NCBI RefSeq assembly: GCF_947255005.1
Contig: NZ_CAMYFI010000013.1
Location: 1 to 56,448 of the forward strand
Length of the DNA: 56,448 nucleotides
Direction: 5' to 3'
Origin: an uncultured Tessaracoccus sp.
GTDB lineage: Bacteria; Actinomycetota; Actinomycetes; Propionibacteriales; Propionibacteriaceae
In this document: positions 1 through 7,905 of the stretch, in pieces
Layout: every line of letters begins with the position of its first letter
Numbering within the stretch: position 1 is the stretch's first letter
Notes under the pieces: model-generated
Told to the model about the DNA's origin: nothing
Seen by the model: the letters and a program-made list of their open reading frames with translations, nothing else
The model's database searches: none
Position numbers and translations under genes: made by a program

Positions 1-5
1 TACGA

Positions 6-41
6 CACCACCCCGAGCAGTGCCAGATGCCCGGGGTGGTG
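6..41 (-). terminator. Hairpin after the leftward element operon
   Basis: Ten-base arms CACCACCCCG (6-15) and CGGGGTGGTG (32-41) enclose a 16-base loop. It lies about 18 bases past the stop of the leftward gene ending at 59, so it could end that transcript. There is no U tract, as is common for hairpins in high-GC actinobacteria, so the terminator role is inferred from position only. Confidence 0.4.
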
Positions 42-58
42 GTGCGGTTGTGGGTCGG

Positions 59-481
59 TCAGTAGACAGCAGCCATGGCAGACAGCATGGTGTACGGGGT
101 CACCTCGGCGCGCATGGTCCAGTGCAGGAGGATGCGATGCTCAGCGGTGTAGGGTTCGATGTTCGCGTCCACGTCCACGACATCGCACCACCAACTAGCC
201 GCTAACGCCGCCAGCTCATGTAGTGCGCTCTCCTCGACCTGCTCCCGTACTTGGTAGTGGCGGCAGGAGATGAGGCCGACGTAATCCGCAACATTGGCGG
301 CAGCCTCGCGTGCCGGAGACCACACCAGCAGCTCGACCTCATCTGGGCCATGGGAGGCGGCGGCGATTACTCCGGTCAGCTCGGTGGCATTGGCGGCGGC
401 CTGACGGATGGCGTACGGGTTGTTGAGTCGCTGGCCTTGGTCGTCCATAGGTATGACGCTTACTCTGTATAACTTGTTCAT
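59..481 (-). CDS. Hypothetical protein of the mobile element (140 aa)
   Basis: I do not recognise this protein. The start ATG at 481 (protein MNKLYRVSV...) was preferred over the much longer upstream reading frame, because that frame runs through the neighbouring gene 525-1253. Its upstream sequence (GTCCGACACCTCA, reading leftward) is also shared with two other gene starts of the element, at 12166 and 18095. There is no clear Shine-Dalgarno sequence. The middle is rich in Ala, Asp and Glu, and the protein ends with a hydrophobic stretch that is too short for a membrane segment. It is the last visible gene of the leftward cluster and is followed by a hairpin at 6-41. Function unknown. Confidence 0.6.
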   Translation of the reverse strand: MNKLYRVSVIPMDDQGQRLNNPYAIRQAAANATELTGVIAAASHGPDEVELLVWSPAREAAANVADYVGLISCRHYQVREQVEESALHELAALAASWWCDVVDVDANIEPYTAEHRILLHWTMRAEVTPYTMLSAMAAVY

Positions 482-500
482 GACTACTGAGGTGTCGGAC
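481..500 (-). promoter_or_regulatory. Copy of the GTCCGACACCTCA start-proximal motif
   Basis: Read leftward, GTCCGACACCTCA sits just upstream of the ATG at 481. The same 13 bases precede the starts at 12166 and 18095. All three lack a good ribosome binding site, which suggests a promoter giving a leaderless or near-leaderless transcript. This is inference. Confidence 0.4.
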
Positions 501-524
501 GGGGTGCGATTTGTCCGGGCAGAC

Positions 525-1253
525 TCAGGCAGTGACAGCGACGCGGTAGTTGCGGTGCTTAAGTGGGGCGTCCTCGGGGCCACGGACATGGGCAGGCACG
601 GTGATGGTGCGGCGCAGCGAGCGACCGGGGCCGTATGCCTGCTGCCGGGTATGCTCACGCACGACATAGCGGCAGGTGATGTGGCGACCGGTGGGTTCGG
701 AGCGTTCGGGGGTGGGCTTGGGTACCGGGCGGCTGAGCGACACAAACCAGCCGCGCCCCTTGACCTTGTTGCCCTTGCCCTTCTTTGCGGACTTCTTGCC
801 CCGACTGCCGGGCATCCGCTTGCGCTCGGCCTCCTCGCGCAAGACCTTGTGCATGGCGGCGATGAACCGAGCCGCGTCAGCCACACCGGGCTCACCGTTA
901 AAGGACACGATGGAGTCGTCCTCCACACGGAAAGCATCGGCCTGCGTGGTGAACGTGCCCTCGCGTCGGTTGATGAGCAGATGAGCCTTCTGTCCCCGCT
1001 CAGGGTTGTACCACGACGTTCCCCACGCCTCGTAGCCGTTGATGTGGACAGGGCGCGCGAAGCGGGCGATGCCGCTCTCGGTAACGGTCTTCCGCATCTC
1101 CATCTCATTCACGGTGGGCATGAGTTCTTGGATGCGGTCCAGCGTCTCGGACGTGAGCCAGAAGCCATCAAGTCCCGGGTGGGCGTCGAAGCCGTTGCGC
1201 TCCACGAAGTTGTTGAAGGTCTGACGGAAGTTGTTGAGGATGTTGACGGACAT
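525..1253 (-). CDS. Hypothetical protein of the mobile element (242 aa)
   Basis: Unrecognised protein starting MSVNILNNFRQTF, with AAAGGGAAA seven to eight bases before the ATG. Around residue 150 there is a strongly basic Lys/Gly/Arg-rich stretch (SRGKKSAKKGKGNKVKGRG), followed by a Pro/Arg-rich C-terminal region, which could bind nucleic acid. Its 5' leader is nearly a copy of the leader of the gene at 13396 on the other strand, and two TTGTTG/CAACA palindromes lie upstream. It therefore appears to belong to the same regulon as the IbrA/IbrB-helicase operon. Function unknown; existence is supported by length, the RBS and the conserved leader. Confidence 0.65.
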   Translation of the reverse strand: MSVNILNNFRQTFNNFVERNGFDAHPGLDGFWLTSETLDRIQELMPTVNEMEMRKTVTESGIARFARPVHINGYEAWGTSWYNPERGQKAHLLINRREGTFTTQADAFRVEDDSIVSFNGEPGVADAARFIAAMHKVLREEAERKRMPGSRGKKSAKKGKGNKVKGRGWFVSLSRPVPKPTPERSEPTGRHITCRYVVREHTRQQAYGPGRSLRRTITVPAHVRGPEDAPLKHRNYRVAVTA

Positions 1254-1272
1254 GATTTTCCCTTTCGGTACT

Positions 1273-1306
1273 TGACCCAGCCCTGTGCCGGGTCATACCT
1301 CTACAG
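1273..1306 (-). promoter_or_regulatory. Conserved 5' leader with TGACC...GGGTCA inverted repeat
   Basis: Read leftward: CTGTAGAGG, then TGACCC-N11-GGGTCA (1295 to 1273), then the RBS of the gene starting at 1253. The same order and nearly the same bases occur on the plus strand at 13343-13375 before the gene at 13396. TGTAGAG may be a -10 element and the inverted repeat an operator or RNA hairpin. The role is inferred. Confidence 0.5.
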
Positions 1307-1333
1307 GTTCGGTCTCACCCAGCTGCCGGGATT

Positions 1334-1350
1334 TTGTTGCTGCACAACAA
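1334..1350. promoter_or_regulatory. TTGTTG-CTGCA-CAACAA palindrome (putative operator)
   Basis: Perfect six-base arms TTGTTG (1334-1339) and CAACAA (1345-1350) with a five-base centre. It lies upstream of the leftward gene starting at 1253 and 38 bases from a second copy. The same design occurs before the HTH gene at 13280. It is the probable binding site of that regulator (inference). Confidence 0.5.
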
Positions 1351-1372
1351 CCTCTGACCAGCAGCCGCAACC

Positions 1373-2185
1373 TCAAACGCTCCGGTGCTTGTTGCTGGAC
1401 AACAGCTCATCCAGCAGGTCGAGGGATTCCCGGGCCGCGTCCCGCACTCGCTCGGACCCGTCACCCAGCAGCCAATCGAGGATGTCGCGTTCGGTGCTCT
1501 GCTCGGCCACCGTTAACCGCGTCACCTCGTCGTTGGATTGCGCCAGCGTACGTATAGCCTCGGTAGGTAGCTCCGGGGTACGCAGGGCAGCCGCGCGGGT
1601 TACTCGGGGCGCACGGTCAGCGGCCATGGCAGCGACCACCACGGGGCTACACCGCTTGACTACTGCGACCCGCTCCTCGACAGTGCCGGATGTGGCGATG
1701 TCTTCGGTCGACGCCAGCCCGAGATGCCACAGTTGGTTCAGGGCAGCCGCGCGAGTCCCCGGTAGCCCGGACTGCTCACAGGCGCGGAGGGTATCGGCAT
1801 TGGCGCGCGGGTTACTGGCAACGCTCAACATCAGCCATGAATCACCCCGACGCTCGGCTTCCTCGTAGATGTCCGCGAGCACGTCCGCGTTATCACTGGT
1901 GCGGGCAAGGGCGACGAGTTTGTCGTGGCTCATGTCGTGATACGCAGGCCCCGCAGTGGTCAGCAGCTCAGCCTCAAATCGGACAGCAGGGTCTGGGTCA
2001 GCTAGCCCCGTACGCACATCAACATCGCCTCGACGCAAGGCCGCGATTCGCTCGTCCACGTCCGCCCTCATATAGGCATTGGGCGCACTCACACCGGCTG
2101 CACGCATTCGAGCGGCACGTCGGCGTTGACTCCGGGCTGCACTACTACAGCAGGTGCAGGTACACGGACGGTTCGGTCCACACAT
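1373..2185 (-). CDS. LRV (leucine-rich repeat variant) protein with N-terminal Cys cluster
   Basis: 270 aa, starting at ATG 2185 with GGAGA close upstream. The N-terminus carries a dense cysteine cluster (C-x5-C-x-C-x-CC, residues 2-13) followed by an Arg-rich linker. The rest is alpha-helical repeats such as LSVASNPRANADTLRAC and repeated D-x-x-x-x-VR units. Known family: LRV proteins pair an N-terminal Fe-S cluster with such repeats, which serve as a protein-binding solenoid. The cysteine cluster and repeats are visible; the metal cluster is inferred. It lies eight bases after the DUF2637 gene, so the two are probably co-transcribed. Its partner is unknown. HEAT-repeat protein is the alternative label. 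Confidence 0.6.
   Translation of the reverse strand: MCGPNRPCTCTCCSSAARSQRRRAARMRAAGVSAPNAYMRADVDERIAALRRGDVDVRTGLADPDPAVRFEAELLTTAGPAYHDMSHDKLVALARTSDNADVLADIYEEAERRGDSWLMLSVASNPRANADTLRACEQSGLPGTRAAALNQLWHLGLASTEDIATSGTVEERVAVVKRCSPVVVAAMAADRAPRVTRAAALRTPELPTEAIRTLAQSNDEVTRLTVAEQSTERDILDWLLGDGSERVRDAARESLDLLDELLSSNKHRSV
1389..1405. promoter_or_regulatory. TTGTTG-CTGGA-CAACAG palindrome (putative operator)
   Basis: Second copy of the TTGTTG/CAACA palindrome, overlapping the last codons of the LRV-repeat gene. Five of the six arm positions pair. The centre-to-centre distance to the first copy is 55 bases, a little over five helical turns, which would place both on one DNA face. Confidence 0.4.
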
Positions 2186-2193
2186 GGCATCTC

Positions 2194-2901
2194 CTATGCG
2201 GCGGCTTGTTGGCGATTGAGTACACGGGTCACGGTGCTGGGCGAGCAGGCCATGCCCTCGTCGGCAAGCAGACGGGCGACCTCGCGGCTGCTATGTCCTG
2301 CCTCGGTCAACTCGACAATGCGCGCGTCCCGGTCGGCACTGGTGGCCACACTGCGTAGCTTCGGCGGCTGCTTCGGGGCCGCGTGCTCCTGCTGCTCGGG
2401 GCGGACTCTCTTGCGCTCATCATCAGGGCGGACATCTTCGGGCGACTTGGCAACCCGGCGACGCTGTTTGGGCATCGGTGCACTGACGGCCACGCTAATG
2501 ACTGCCTCGACACCCACGAGCACCGCGAGCGGCAACGATGCAGCAAGCGCGACACTCACCCACAGCGCCGGTGTAGTTGGTGCAGAACCGGCGGCGAGTG
2601 CGTGCACGACCTGCGCGGCCACACTCAGCCCCGTAAACCCGAGCAGTGCGCACCACATGAGCCGTGCGGGTTGCTGGCGGCTGCGCATGACTGCGGCGGC
2701 GACCGAGTACGCAACCAGTGCGCCATCAACGACTACCGGGGTGAGCCATGCAACGCCTCGAGGGACACCAGCCCAGCGCGCCAACTCGACCAGCTGGGGT
2801 GCACCAGCGGCAAACGCAAACAGGGCAAGCAGCGCCAAACCGATGAGTGCGGAGCGGCCAACAACGGGCAGGTCAATGGGTGTACGTGCGGTGCGGTTCA
2901 T
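2194..2901 (-). CDS. DUF2637/SpdB-like membrane protein with C-terminal HTH
   Basis: 235 aa. The start ATG at 2901 has AAGGAGGA upstream and overlaps the previous stop (ATGA), indicating translational coupling. Four hydrophobic segments are visible at about residues 15-35, 50-70, 80-103 and 112-135. A Lys/Arg-rich linker follows, then a helix-turn-helix-like tail (about 190-232, containing TEAGHSSREVARLLADEG). DUF2637 proteins are known from actinomycete plasmids and integrative elements, where related Spd proteins act in plasmid spread. A role in intramycelial or cell-to-cell transfer is possible but not shown here. Its presence favours a conjugative or plasmid-like rather than purely phage origin for the element. 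Confidence 0.65.
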   Translation of the reverse strand: MNRTARTPIDLPVVGRSALIGLALLALFAFAAGAPQLVELARWAGVPRGVAWLTPVVVDGALVAYSVAAAVMRSRQQPARLMWCALLGFTGLSVAAQVVHALAAGSAPTTPALWVSVALAASLPLAVLVGVEAVISVAVSAPMPKQRRRVAKSPEDVRPDDERKRVRPEQQEHAAPKQPPKLRSVATSADRDARIVELTEAGHSSREVARLLADEGMACSPSTVTRVLNRQQAAA

Positions 2902-4262
2902 GCTGCGTCCTCCTTGGCGGTGGGTCGGCGTTTGCGGTTCACCCAGTCGCGGCCAGATTCTGCGGCCTCGATTGCTGCACTGGGTACGGAGCCATCGGGT
3001 GACCGGGGCATCAATGGTGAGTCGCATAGCTCTACAGCGTCGGTAGTGGTCAGTGCCTGCACGACGGCGGGGGCGACGGCTTCACGGCGACGGCGTACCT
3101 TGGCGGGGTCATCGTCGGGGGCAACGGGTGCGTGCTCGACCCACATACTCACCAGCCACGACAACCAACGAGCCTGTGCGTTGTTGTGTCGTTTGTCCAC
3201 GCGGCGCAGTAGGGTGCGCTCCACTTCTGCGGCGTGCTCGGGGTACTGATGCATCAGCCGTAGCATCGCCTCGAACCATCCGGGCAACGCAGCCGCTGCA
3301 TCGGGGGCAGGAGGTACTGCTGCACGGATTGCGCGCACCTGTTCCAGTGACTCGGTGCGACGACGCGCGGCCTCGGCTTGCTCGTGGGCCAGTTCGCGGC
3401 GTGCCTCTGCTGCTCCTGACTCAGTGGCTACCCGGTCGAGCCACTCCGCCAGCTGCGCAACATCGGGGTGCGGGTAACCCCATTCGGTCAGCAGTGCGCG
3501 TGCGGCTTTGCGTGCGTTGGTGCTCAGGATTGTGGGGTGCGGCACCAGTGCCTGCTCGATTGCAGCGAGCCACGCCGTCGCCCCGAGTGCGTCCCATGCC
3601 GGGTGTGATGCGCTGCGTACGAGGTCACCCGCCAAGTTGCTGCGGCCCTCGACCAGTGCGTCCACGGTGTCCCACAGGTCAGGTGTCCATTCGAGGCGCG
3701 CATAAATACGGGACAGTTTCCATACTGGTGCGTTGCCACGGCCCCGCGACTGGCGCACCAACCACCGCCGCTCGACTGCTTGACGCGACGCAGGTTGTGC
3801 AGCAAAGGCCGACCCCATCAGTGCGGACAGCTTCGGTATGCCCATCTGCAACGACCGCCATGTGCCGCCTTCGTGGTCGAGCATCAAGGTGCCGATGATT
3901 GCCACGAGTCGCCGGGCAGCAGGTGTGCCTCGGTTGCCGCGTGCTACCGGGCTGATGACGTGGGCGACAGTGCGGCGAGCAGTGGCCAGACGGGTACGTG
4001 CGCCTGCCGAATCAGGGCGGACACTTGGGGCCGAATCACCACCCCCGGGCGCGGCGGCGGGACCGAGAGAGACCGAAGCCTCACATCGACGCCAGATGCT
4101 AGGCCACGCAGCACTGAGGGCAGCCCGGTGCTCGGGTAGCTCACGACTCAGGATTCGGTAGGCATGTGTCCGGTCGATGCCTTGTGCGATAGCGGCGGTG
4201 GCTACGCTCATGGCACACGCAAACCACGGGCGGTCGTCTACCAAGTCTCGTAGTTGTTGCAT
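2898..4262 (-). CDS. Hypothetical 454-aa protein, possible replication or DNA-binding function
   Basis: First gene of the leftward operon. An upstream GTG at 4280 is in frame, but ATG 4262 has GGAGAG at proper distance and is preferred. The N-terminal 50 residues contain a helical motif (GIDRTHAYRILSREL). Residues of about 110-200 resemble a winged-helix region (GTWRSLQMGIPKLSALMGS, then RRWLVRQSRGRG). The C-terminal half is Ala/Arg-rich and helical, with a likely coiled coil (ARRELAHEQAEAARRRTESL). I do not recognise the family. The position next to a repeat-rich divergent intergenic region would fit a replication initiator or regulator, but no catalytic motif is visible. Confidence 0.6.
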   Translation of the reverse strand: MQQLRDLVDDRPWFACAMSVATAAIAQGIDRTHAYRILSRELPEHRAALSAAWPSIWRRCEASVSLGPAAAPGGGDSAPSVRPDSAGARTRLATARRTVAHVISPVARGNRGTPAARRLVAIIGTLMLDHEGGTWRSLQMGIPKLSALMGSAFAAQPASRQAVERRWLVRQSRGRGNAPVWKLSRIYARLEWTPDLWDTVDALVEGRSNLAGDLVRSASHPAWDALGATAWLAAIEQALVPHPTILSTNARKAARALLTEWGYPHPDVAQLAEWLDRVATESGAAEARRELAHEQAEAARRRTESLEQVRAIRAAVPPAPDAAAALPGWFEAMLRLMHQYPEHAAEVERTLLRRVDKRHNNAQARWLSWLVSMWVEHAPVAPDDDPAKVRRRREAVAPAVVQALTTTDAVELCDSPLMPRSPDGSVPSAAIEAAESGRDWVNRKRRPTAKEDAA

Positions 4263-4280
4263 AGGTCGCTCTCCATACAC

Positions 4281-4324
4281 TGACGAAGGCGTAGTCCTTC
4301 GTCATGGTGTAGAGGGGACGAACC
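4281..4324. promoter_or_regulatory. Perfect 9-bp hairpin plus CCCCTCTACA motif upstream of leftward operon
   Basis: TGACGAAGG (4281-4289) and CCTTCGTCA (4296-4304) form a perfect inverted repeat with a six-base loop. Directly beyond it, read leftward, is GTCCCCTCTACA (4318-4307), a member of the element-wide CCTCTAC motif family. Together they look like a promoter with an operator between it and the start at 4262. The hairpin could instead be an mRNA leader structure. Confidence 0.45.
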
Positions 4325-4595
4325 GCAGCAAATGGCGGCGAGCATGGGGGCAGGTCACCGCAGTGGGGGTGCGGTACGCCAGGGCGCTATGTCGTACGTA
4401 CGCGAGCACACAGGACACCAGACACGAACCACACAGCCGTACGTAGGCCATGATTCGGGGCGCGTCCGGGGCGACCGACGCCTGCGCTCGCTGTTGCTCG
4501 CTCGGCCTCGGCATTCGTTGCGTCCGAGGTGGCGCGGCGTGTCTCGATTCGGGGGTCTGTGTGTTCCCTATGAGGCCCCGCAAAGCTAGCAGGGG
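4325..4595. other. Gene-free divergent region with CGTACGTA repeats (possible origin)
   Basis: About 390 bases separate the divergent genes at 4262 and 4655. I see no credible small gene in the centre. CGTACGTA occurs twice (4393-4400, within CGTACGTACG, and 4438-4445). A divergent, repeat-containing gap next to an unknown DNA-binding-like protein could hold an origin of replication or transfer. This is speculative. Confidence 0.25.
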
Positions 4596-4640
4596 GTGCT
4601 AAGGATGTGTGCTAAGAGTGTGCTACACTATCTATAGCAC
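4596..4640 (+). promoter_or_regulatory. GTGCTA repeats and extended -10 promoter for the 566-aa gene
   Basis: GTGCTA occurs at 4596, 4609 and 4620 (13- and 11-base steps), and the inverse TAGCAC at 4635-4640. The third copy is part of TGCTACACT, an extended -10 (TGn-TACACT, 4622-4629). The RBS and ATG 4655 follow. The repeats overlap the promoter, so a repressor binding side by side is likely (inference). Confidence 0.5.
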
Positions 4641-4654
4641 AGGAGGGCAGATAC

Positions 4655-6355
4655 ATGCAGCAGTCAACATCGACCGGACGCCATCGAGTCTGGGGCAAGC
4701 GTCAGGCAACCATCCAAAACGCAGTGCTGGAGGTTCAGCGCCAACGCCTGCTTTCCATGAACGCCGACGAACTGTTCGATGAGGTCGCGTACACCGAGGT
4801 GGTGACCGAGGAAGAGCAGGCCGCATGGATGCAGCGCTGGGAGTCCATGAGCGACCCCGAACGCGAGCGCTGGCACCATGATTTCGTCCGTGCACGCGCC
4901 GAGCAGTGGGAGCGTCAAGAAGAAGACCTGGGGCTGATTAGCAAGGAGCTGCGCAAGGAGCTGCGCAAGGACGACGATGCCCGCGTCGAAAAATGGCGCA
5001 AGCTCCTGAAATCCGTACCCAAAGAAGAACGCGAGAGCTACCGCCCCAGTGTGCCGTTTGTGCTCGCACCCGATGACCTGCCCCCGTCTGGCGAGAAGTA
5101 CGAGCGAGTACTCGTTGCCTTCGACCCCGAGACCCAGCGCGTGGCCGACGAGTACTGGCGCCAGTACCGGGAGAACACCGACCCGGAGCAGCTCGCCGCA
5201 GAGGACGCCTACTTCGACCGCTGGATGCAGTTGAGCGATGAGGAACGCGCGTCTGAGCTTGCCGTACAGTGGCAAGAGTGGAACGAGCACACCAAGCACG
5301 AACTCGCCGCCAACCCGAACTATTTTGAGGACCAGCGCAAACTGCCCGTCGTAGAGGACGTGCCCGAGGAGGTCAGGAAGCGCTGGGAAGAACAGGCCCG
5401 GCTCACCCTGACGCTTGAGGCAATCGATGACCTCATCGACTTCGAGTTTGCGCTGGAGGAGGTGAACTACACCCGAGCACAGGGACGACGCACGCGCCTG
5501 CAAATCGAGGAGGCACTGGTGCAGAAGCTCCTCGGTATTGAGTTCGGTACCGGACTCGGCAAAGAACGCGCCAACCGTCGCATTGAGGATGAAGCGCTGG
5601 CCCGTATCCACTGGCGCGGCCTCGACACGGACGCACGCGACCTTGCCGACGAACAACACACGCAGCGGTTTGCGCAAATCATGGCACTGGAGGCCGAGCG
5701 CGGGGACACTTTGTACGAGGCCATCGTGAACATGTGCCGAAGCAAGAACAAGGACAAGCGCAACAGAGAACTGGAAGCGGAAGCGGACGAGTCCTATGTC
5801 ATGATTTCCCTGTCCGAGGAAATCTGGAAGAAGGGCACCAAGGCGCTCGACGAAGGCGTGGCCCACTGGATGAAAGCCGCCAAGCATGCACTCTATAACA
5901 AGTCGCTGCTCCCCGAAAAAGACCGCGTCGGGTTCGGCGGCATTACTACGGATGAGCGCGAGAAGGCACACAAGCCCGATGCCGAGAACGTGGTGCTACG
6001 GACTGCGCTTACCGAGTCCGCAAGCGTTGAGGAATGGGACACCGATGGCATAACCGCCGAGGAGGTCGCGCTCGGGGAGAATGGCGCGCAAAAATATCGA
6101 GAGGCATACGCGCACATTGAGGATTGGGTAGCCGAGGTTCATGGCGAGTACGAGGCCATGGTGTGGAGCAGGCGCGTACTGGAAGGCAAATCCGTGATGG
6201 ACGTCGTGCGCGAGCTGGAGGCCACGGAAGGCGCACCAAAGTGGAAGAAGGATAAGGTCGGCAAGGTCGTCGCCACCGTAACCGCGCAAGTCAAGGAGAA
6301 CATCGAAGAGATTCTCAAACCCCTGGGCTTCACCAAGGAAACCCTGTTCGCCTAA
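4655..6355 (+). CDS. Large charged hypothetical protein with HTH-like C-terminus (566 aa)
   Basis: ATG 4655 has GGAGGG upstream. The protein is strongly charged (Glu, Lys, Arg) and almost entirely helical, without Cys clusters, signal peptide or membrane segment. The central part (about 240-340) is rich in paired charged helices. The last 70 residues (VLEGKSVMDVVRELEA ... WKKDKVGKVVATV) look like a helix-turn-helix of the sigma region 4 or transposase-HTH type. I do not recognise the family. It is transcribed alone from its own repeat-flanked promoter and runs convergently into the gene ending at 6330, overlapping it by 26 bases. Possible roles are regulator, structural protein or partition factor; none is established. 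Confidence 0.6.
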   Translation: MQQSTSTGRHRVWGKRQATIQNAVLEVQRQRLLSMNADELFDEVAYTEVVTEEEQAAWMQRWESMSDPERERWHHDFVRARAEQWERQEEDLGLISKELRKELRKDDDARVEKWRKLLKSVPKEERESYRPSVPFVLAPDDLPPSGEKYERVLVAFDPETQRVADEYWRQYRENTDPEQLAAEDAYFDRWMQLSDEERASELAVQWQEWNEHTKHELAANPNYFEDQRKLPVVEDVPEEVRKRWEEQARLTLTLEAIDDLIDFEFALEEVNYTRAQGRRTRLQIEEALVQKLLGIEFGTGLGKERANRRIEDEALARIHWRGLDTDARDLADEQHTQRFAQIMALEAERGDTLYEAIVNMCRSKNKDKRNRELEAEADESYVMISLSEEIWKKGTKALDEGVAHWMKAAKHALYNKSLLPEKDRVGFGGITTDEREKAHKPDAENVVLRTALTESASVEEWDTDGITAEEVALGENGAQKYREAYAHIEDWVAEVHGEYEAMVWSRRVLEGKSVMDVVRELEATEGAPKWKKDKVGKVVATVTAQVKENIEEILKPLGFTKETLFA

Positions 6356-6677
6356 TCAGTACCTCGGCTATCTCGGACAACGCGCCCGGATACAAGACGC
6401 GGCTAGTGTCGATGTATTCGTCCATGAGTGCGTCCCAGCGTGCCAACCCGGACACAATCAGTGCACGCTGGGCCGCCTCGACATCGAACGCATCGGCTGC
6501 GCAAGCTCGCGCCAAATCGTCGCCCGCCGCTTTGTGTTCTTGGCCAACCAGTGCCGCACGCAGCGCCCAGATGCACCAGTAACTCGTCAGGTCGGGGTCG
6601 TGCACAAACGCCGCCGCAACCTCACCAACTCGGGGCTGCTCGTGTGCGTACAACATCTGCTCGTAGGTGCTAATCAT
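6330..6677 (-). CDS. Hypothetical protein (115 aa)
   Basis: ATG 6677 shares one base with the stop of the upstream gene (TGATG) and has GGAGGACGAG upstream, so the pair is translationally coupled. The protein (MISTYEQMLYAHEQPRV...) is acidic and helical, with Ala-rich helices that resemble the C-terminal half of its operon partner. No motif is recognised. Its 3' end overlaps the convergent 566-aa gene by 26 bases. Confidence 0.55.
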   Translation of the reverse strand: MISTYEQMLYAHEQPRVGEVAAAFVHDPDLTSYWCIWALRAALVGQEHKAAGDDLARACAADAFDVEAAQRALIVSGLARWDALMDEYIDTSRVLYPGALSEIAEVLIRRTGFPW

Positions 6678-7393
6678 CACTCGTCCTCCATGGGTACAGC
6701 GCGTAGTTCGAGTTCCAGCTCCAGTAGCCCCGTGACCTCCTCGGGTTCGCACTCTTCGGTGTCGGTCGCCACCCGCGCGATGGTCGGCAGAATCGAGGGG
6801 TCAGCAAGTCGTCCACGTTCGCGCGCAATCCAGCACACAATCCGAAGCGCCGCGTGCCATTGACCGATGACTGACCGCTCGCGTTCGGGGTCTTGGGTGG
6901 CCGCAGCAATCCGCAGCGCACAAAAACAGTCGAGCAGTGTTGCGTTGGTTGCGAGTGTGGCAAGTACGGTCGTAACCCCATCGACGGCGGGCGGCAAGCT
7001 ACTGAGCATCGGCGTGGTGTCCGGGTCAAGGTCGTCGTTGATTTCCGCGCCCCAGTCGCTGCGTTCGAGGCCGAGGCGTTGTGTGCCAGCCCAGACACCC
7101 CAGCCGCCGTCGCCGTCGTCGGGTGGGTTGCCGTGTACATAGCCCGGGAAACTCACGCTCACACCCGGGCGCTCGACATGTGCAGCAAGCCCGACACCGT
7201 GCAACATAATGCCCGCCAGTCGTGCCCAGCGTGCGGGTTCACGGCGCATCAGGTCTTGCATGATGCAGGCCGCGCGATGAACGGCAAGCGGAGACATCAA
7301 CGGGTCGTTTAGTCCGTGCATGAGTGTGTGTACTGCATCCTCGGCGGTGCGCGGAGAAGCCACGCAAACAGTGGTCATCGGTGTGGTCGTCAT
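6677..7393 (-). CDS. Hypothetical protein (238 aa)
   Basis: ATG 7393 (MTTTPMTTVCVASPRTAEDA) was chosen because it lies immediately after the CACTGTAGAGGC motif. Upstream codons in the same frame have no RBS and a biased composition. The motif leaves almost no leader, suggesting leaderless translation. The protein has an acidic middle with Gly/Asp (NPPDDGDGGWGVW) and helical Ala-rich ends, and finishes in Glu-rich sequence. No family recognised. It is co-transcribed with the 115-aa gene. Confidence 0.55.
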   Translation of the reverse strand: MTTTPMTTVCVASPRTAEDAVHTLMHGLNDPLMSPLAVHRAACIMQDLMRREPARWARLAGIMLHGVGLAAHVERPGVSVSFPGYVHGNPPDDGDGGWGVWAGTQRLGLERSDWGAEINDDLDPDTTPMLSSLPPAVDGVTTVLATLATNATLLDCFCALRIAAATQDPERERSVIGQWHAALRIVCWIARERGRLADPSILPTIARVATDTEECEPEEVTGLLELELELRAVPMEDE

Positions 7394-7406
7394 GCCTCTA
7401 CAGTGT
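7391..7406 (-). promoter_or_regulatory. ACACTGTAGAGGCATG leaderless start motif
   Basis: Read leftward, GACACTGTAGAGGC directly abuts the ATG at 7393. The core recurs on the plus strand at 13340-13353 and, slightly changed, leftward at 1306-1293. TGTAGAG is the candidate -10. With so little space before the ATG, the transcript would begin at or near the start codon. Confidence 0.45.
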
Positions 7407-7905
7407 CGGTCGAAACCCGTGTGATGCCGCAACAAATCCCGGTTCTGAATCACACGGGATAGCCCAAGGATGGCGGCGGCCCCGTTCGCCCGCCCAAACC
7501 CAGTACGAGTGCCCAGCGGAAAACGCGGAAGATGGACGGCAGCGTAGATGTTTGGCGCAGCGGCGGGCATTGACGCGGCGGCCTCGGTTGTTGCTGATGC
7601 TCGGACACTGACGCGGCCCCGGTGATTGCTCGGGCGTACGGATAATGGCGCGGCGGGCAGCGGTGGTGGTGACATACGGACGACTACGCGACGGGCGGTT
7701 GTTGTTGACCGTGTACAGACAGTGACGTGGCGGTTGTCGTTGTGTGTGCACGCTATGGGGAGCGGGGATGCGGCAGCGGCCCCGCGACCTTTATTTATGC
7801 GTGCGCGCGGGTCTCGCTATCGCTCGTGTTTGCTATCGCCGCACACCCGGGGCAAGCTTGACACCGGGGAACGGACACCGAATACGCACAGTATTGAGGT
7901 CCGGT
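7407..7905. other. Long divergent intergenic region
   Basis: Roughly 500 bases without a convincing gene. Degenerate copies of GACAsTGACGyGGC occur at about 7606-7619 and 7720-7733, together with GTTGTTG runs. A TTGACA -35 near the right end serves the surface-protein gene. An in-frame upstream extension of that gene exists from 7744, but its product would bury the signal peptide, so I treat it as non-coding. Confidence 0.4.
7858..7886 (+). promoter_or_regulatory. Promoter of the surface-protein gene
   Basis: TTGACA (7858-7863), a 17-base spacer and AATACG (7881-7886), 20 bases before the ATG at 7906. The -35 is a perfect consensus; the -10 is weak. Confidence 0.4.

Noticed and set aside
408..1868. 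Long open frame on the plus strand opposite the leftward element genes
   Set aside because: It crosses several minus-strand genes that have ribosome binding sites and coherent proteins; its own product is low-complexity and Arg/Ser-rich, typical of an antisense shadow in high-GC DNA.
3028..3043. GCTCTACAGCGTCGGT match to the CCTCTACAGTGTCGG motif
   Set aside because: It lies inside the coding region of the 454-aa gene, far from any start, and is imperfect.
7744..7905. Upstream extension of the surface-protein gene from an ATG-like start at 7744
   Set aside because: It would place about 54 residues before a clear signal peptide; ATG 7906 has an RBS and a TTGACA promoter element close upstream.
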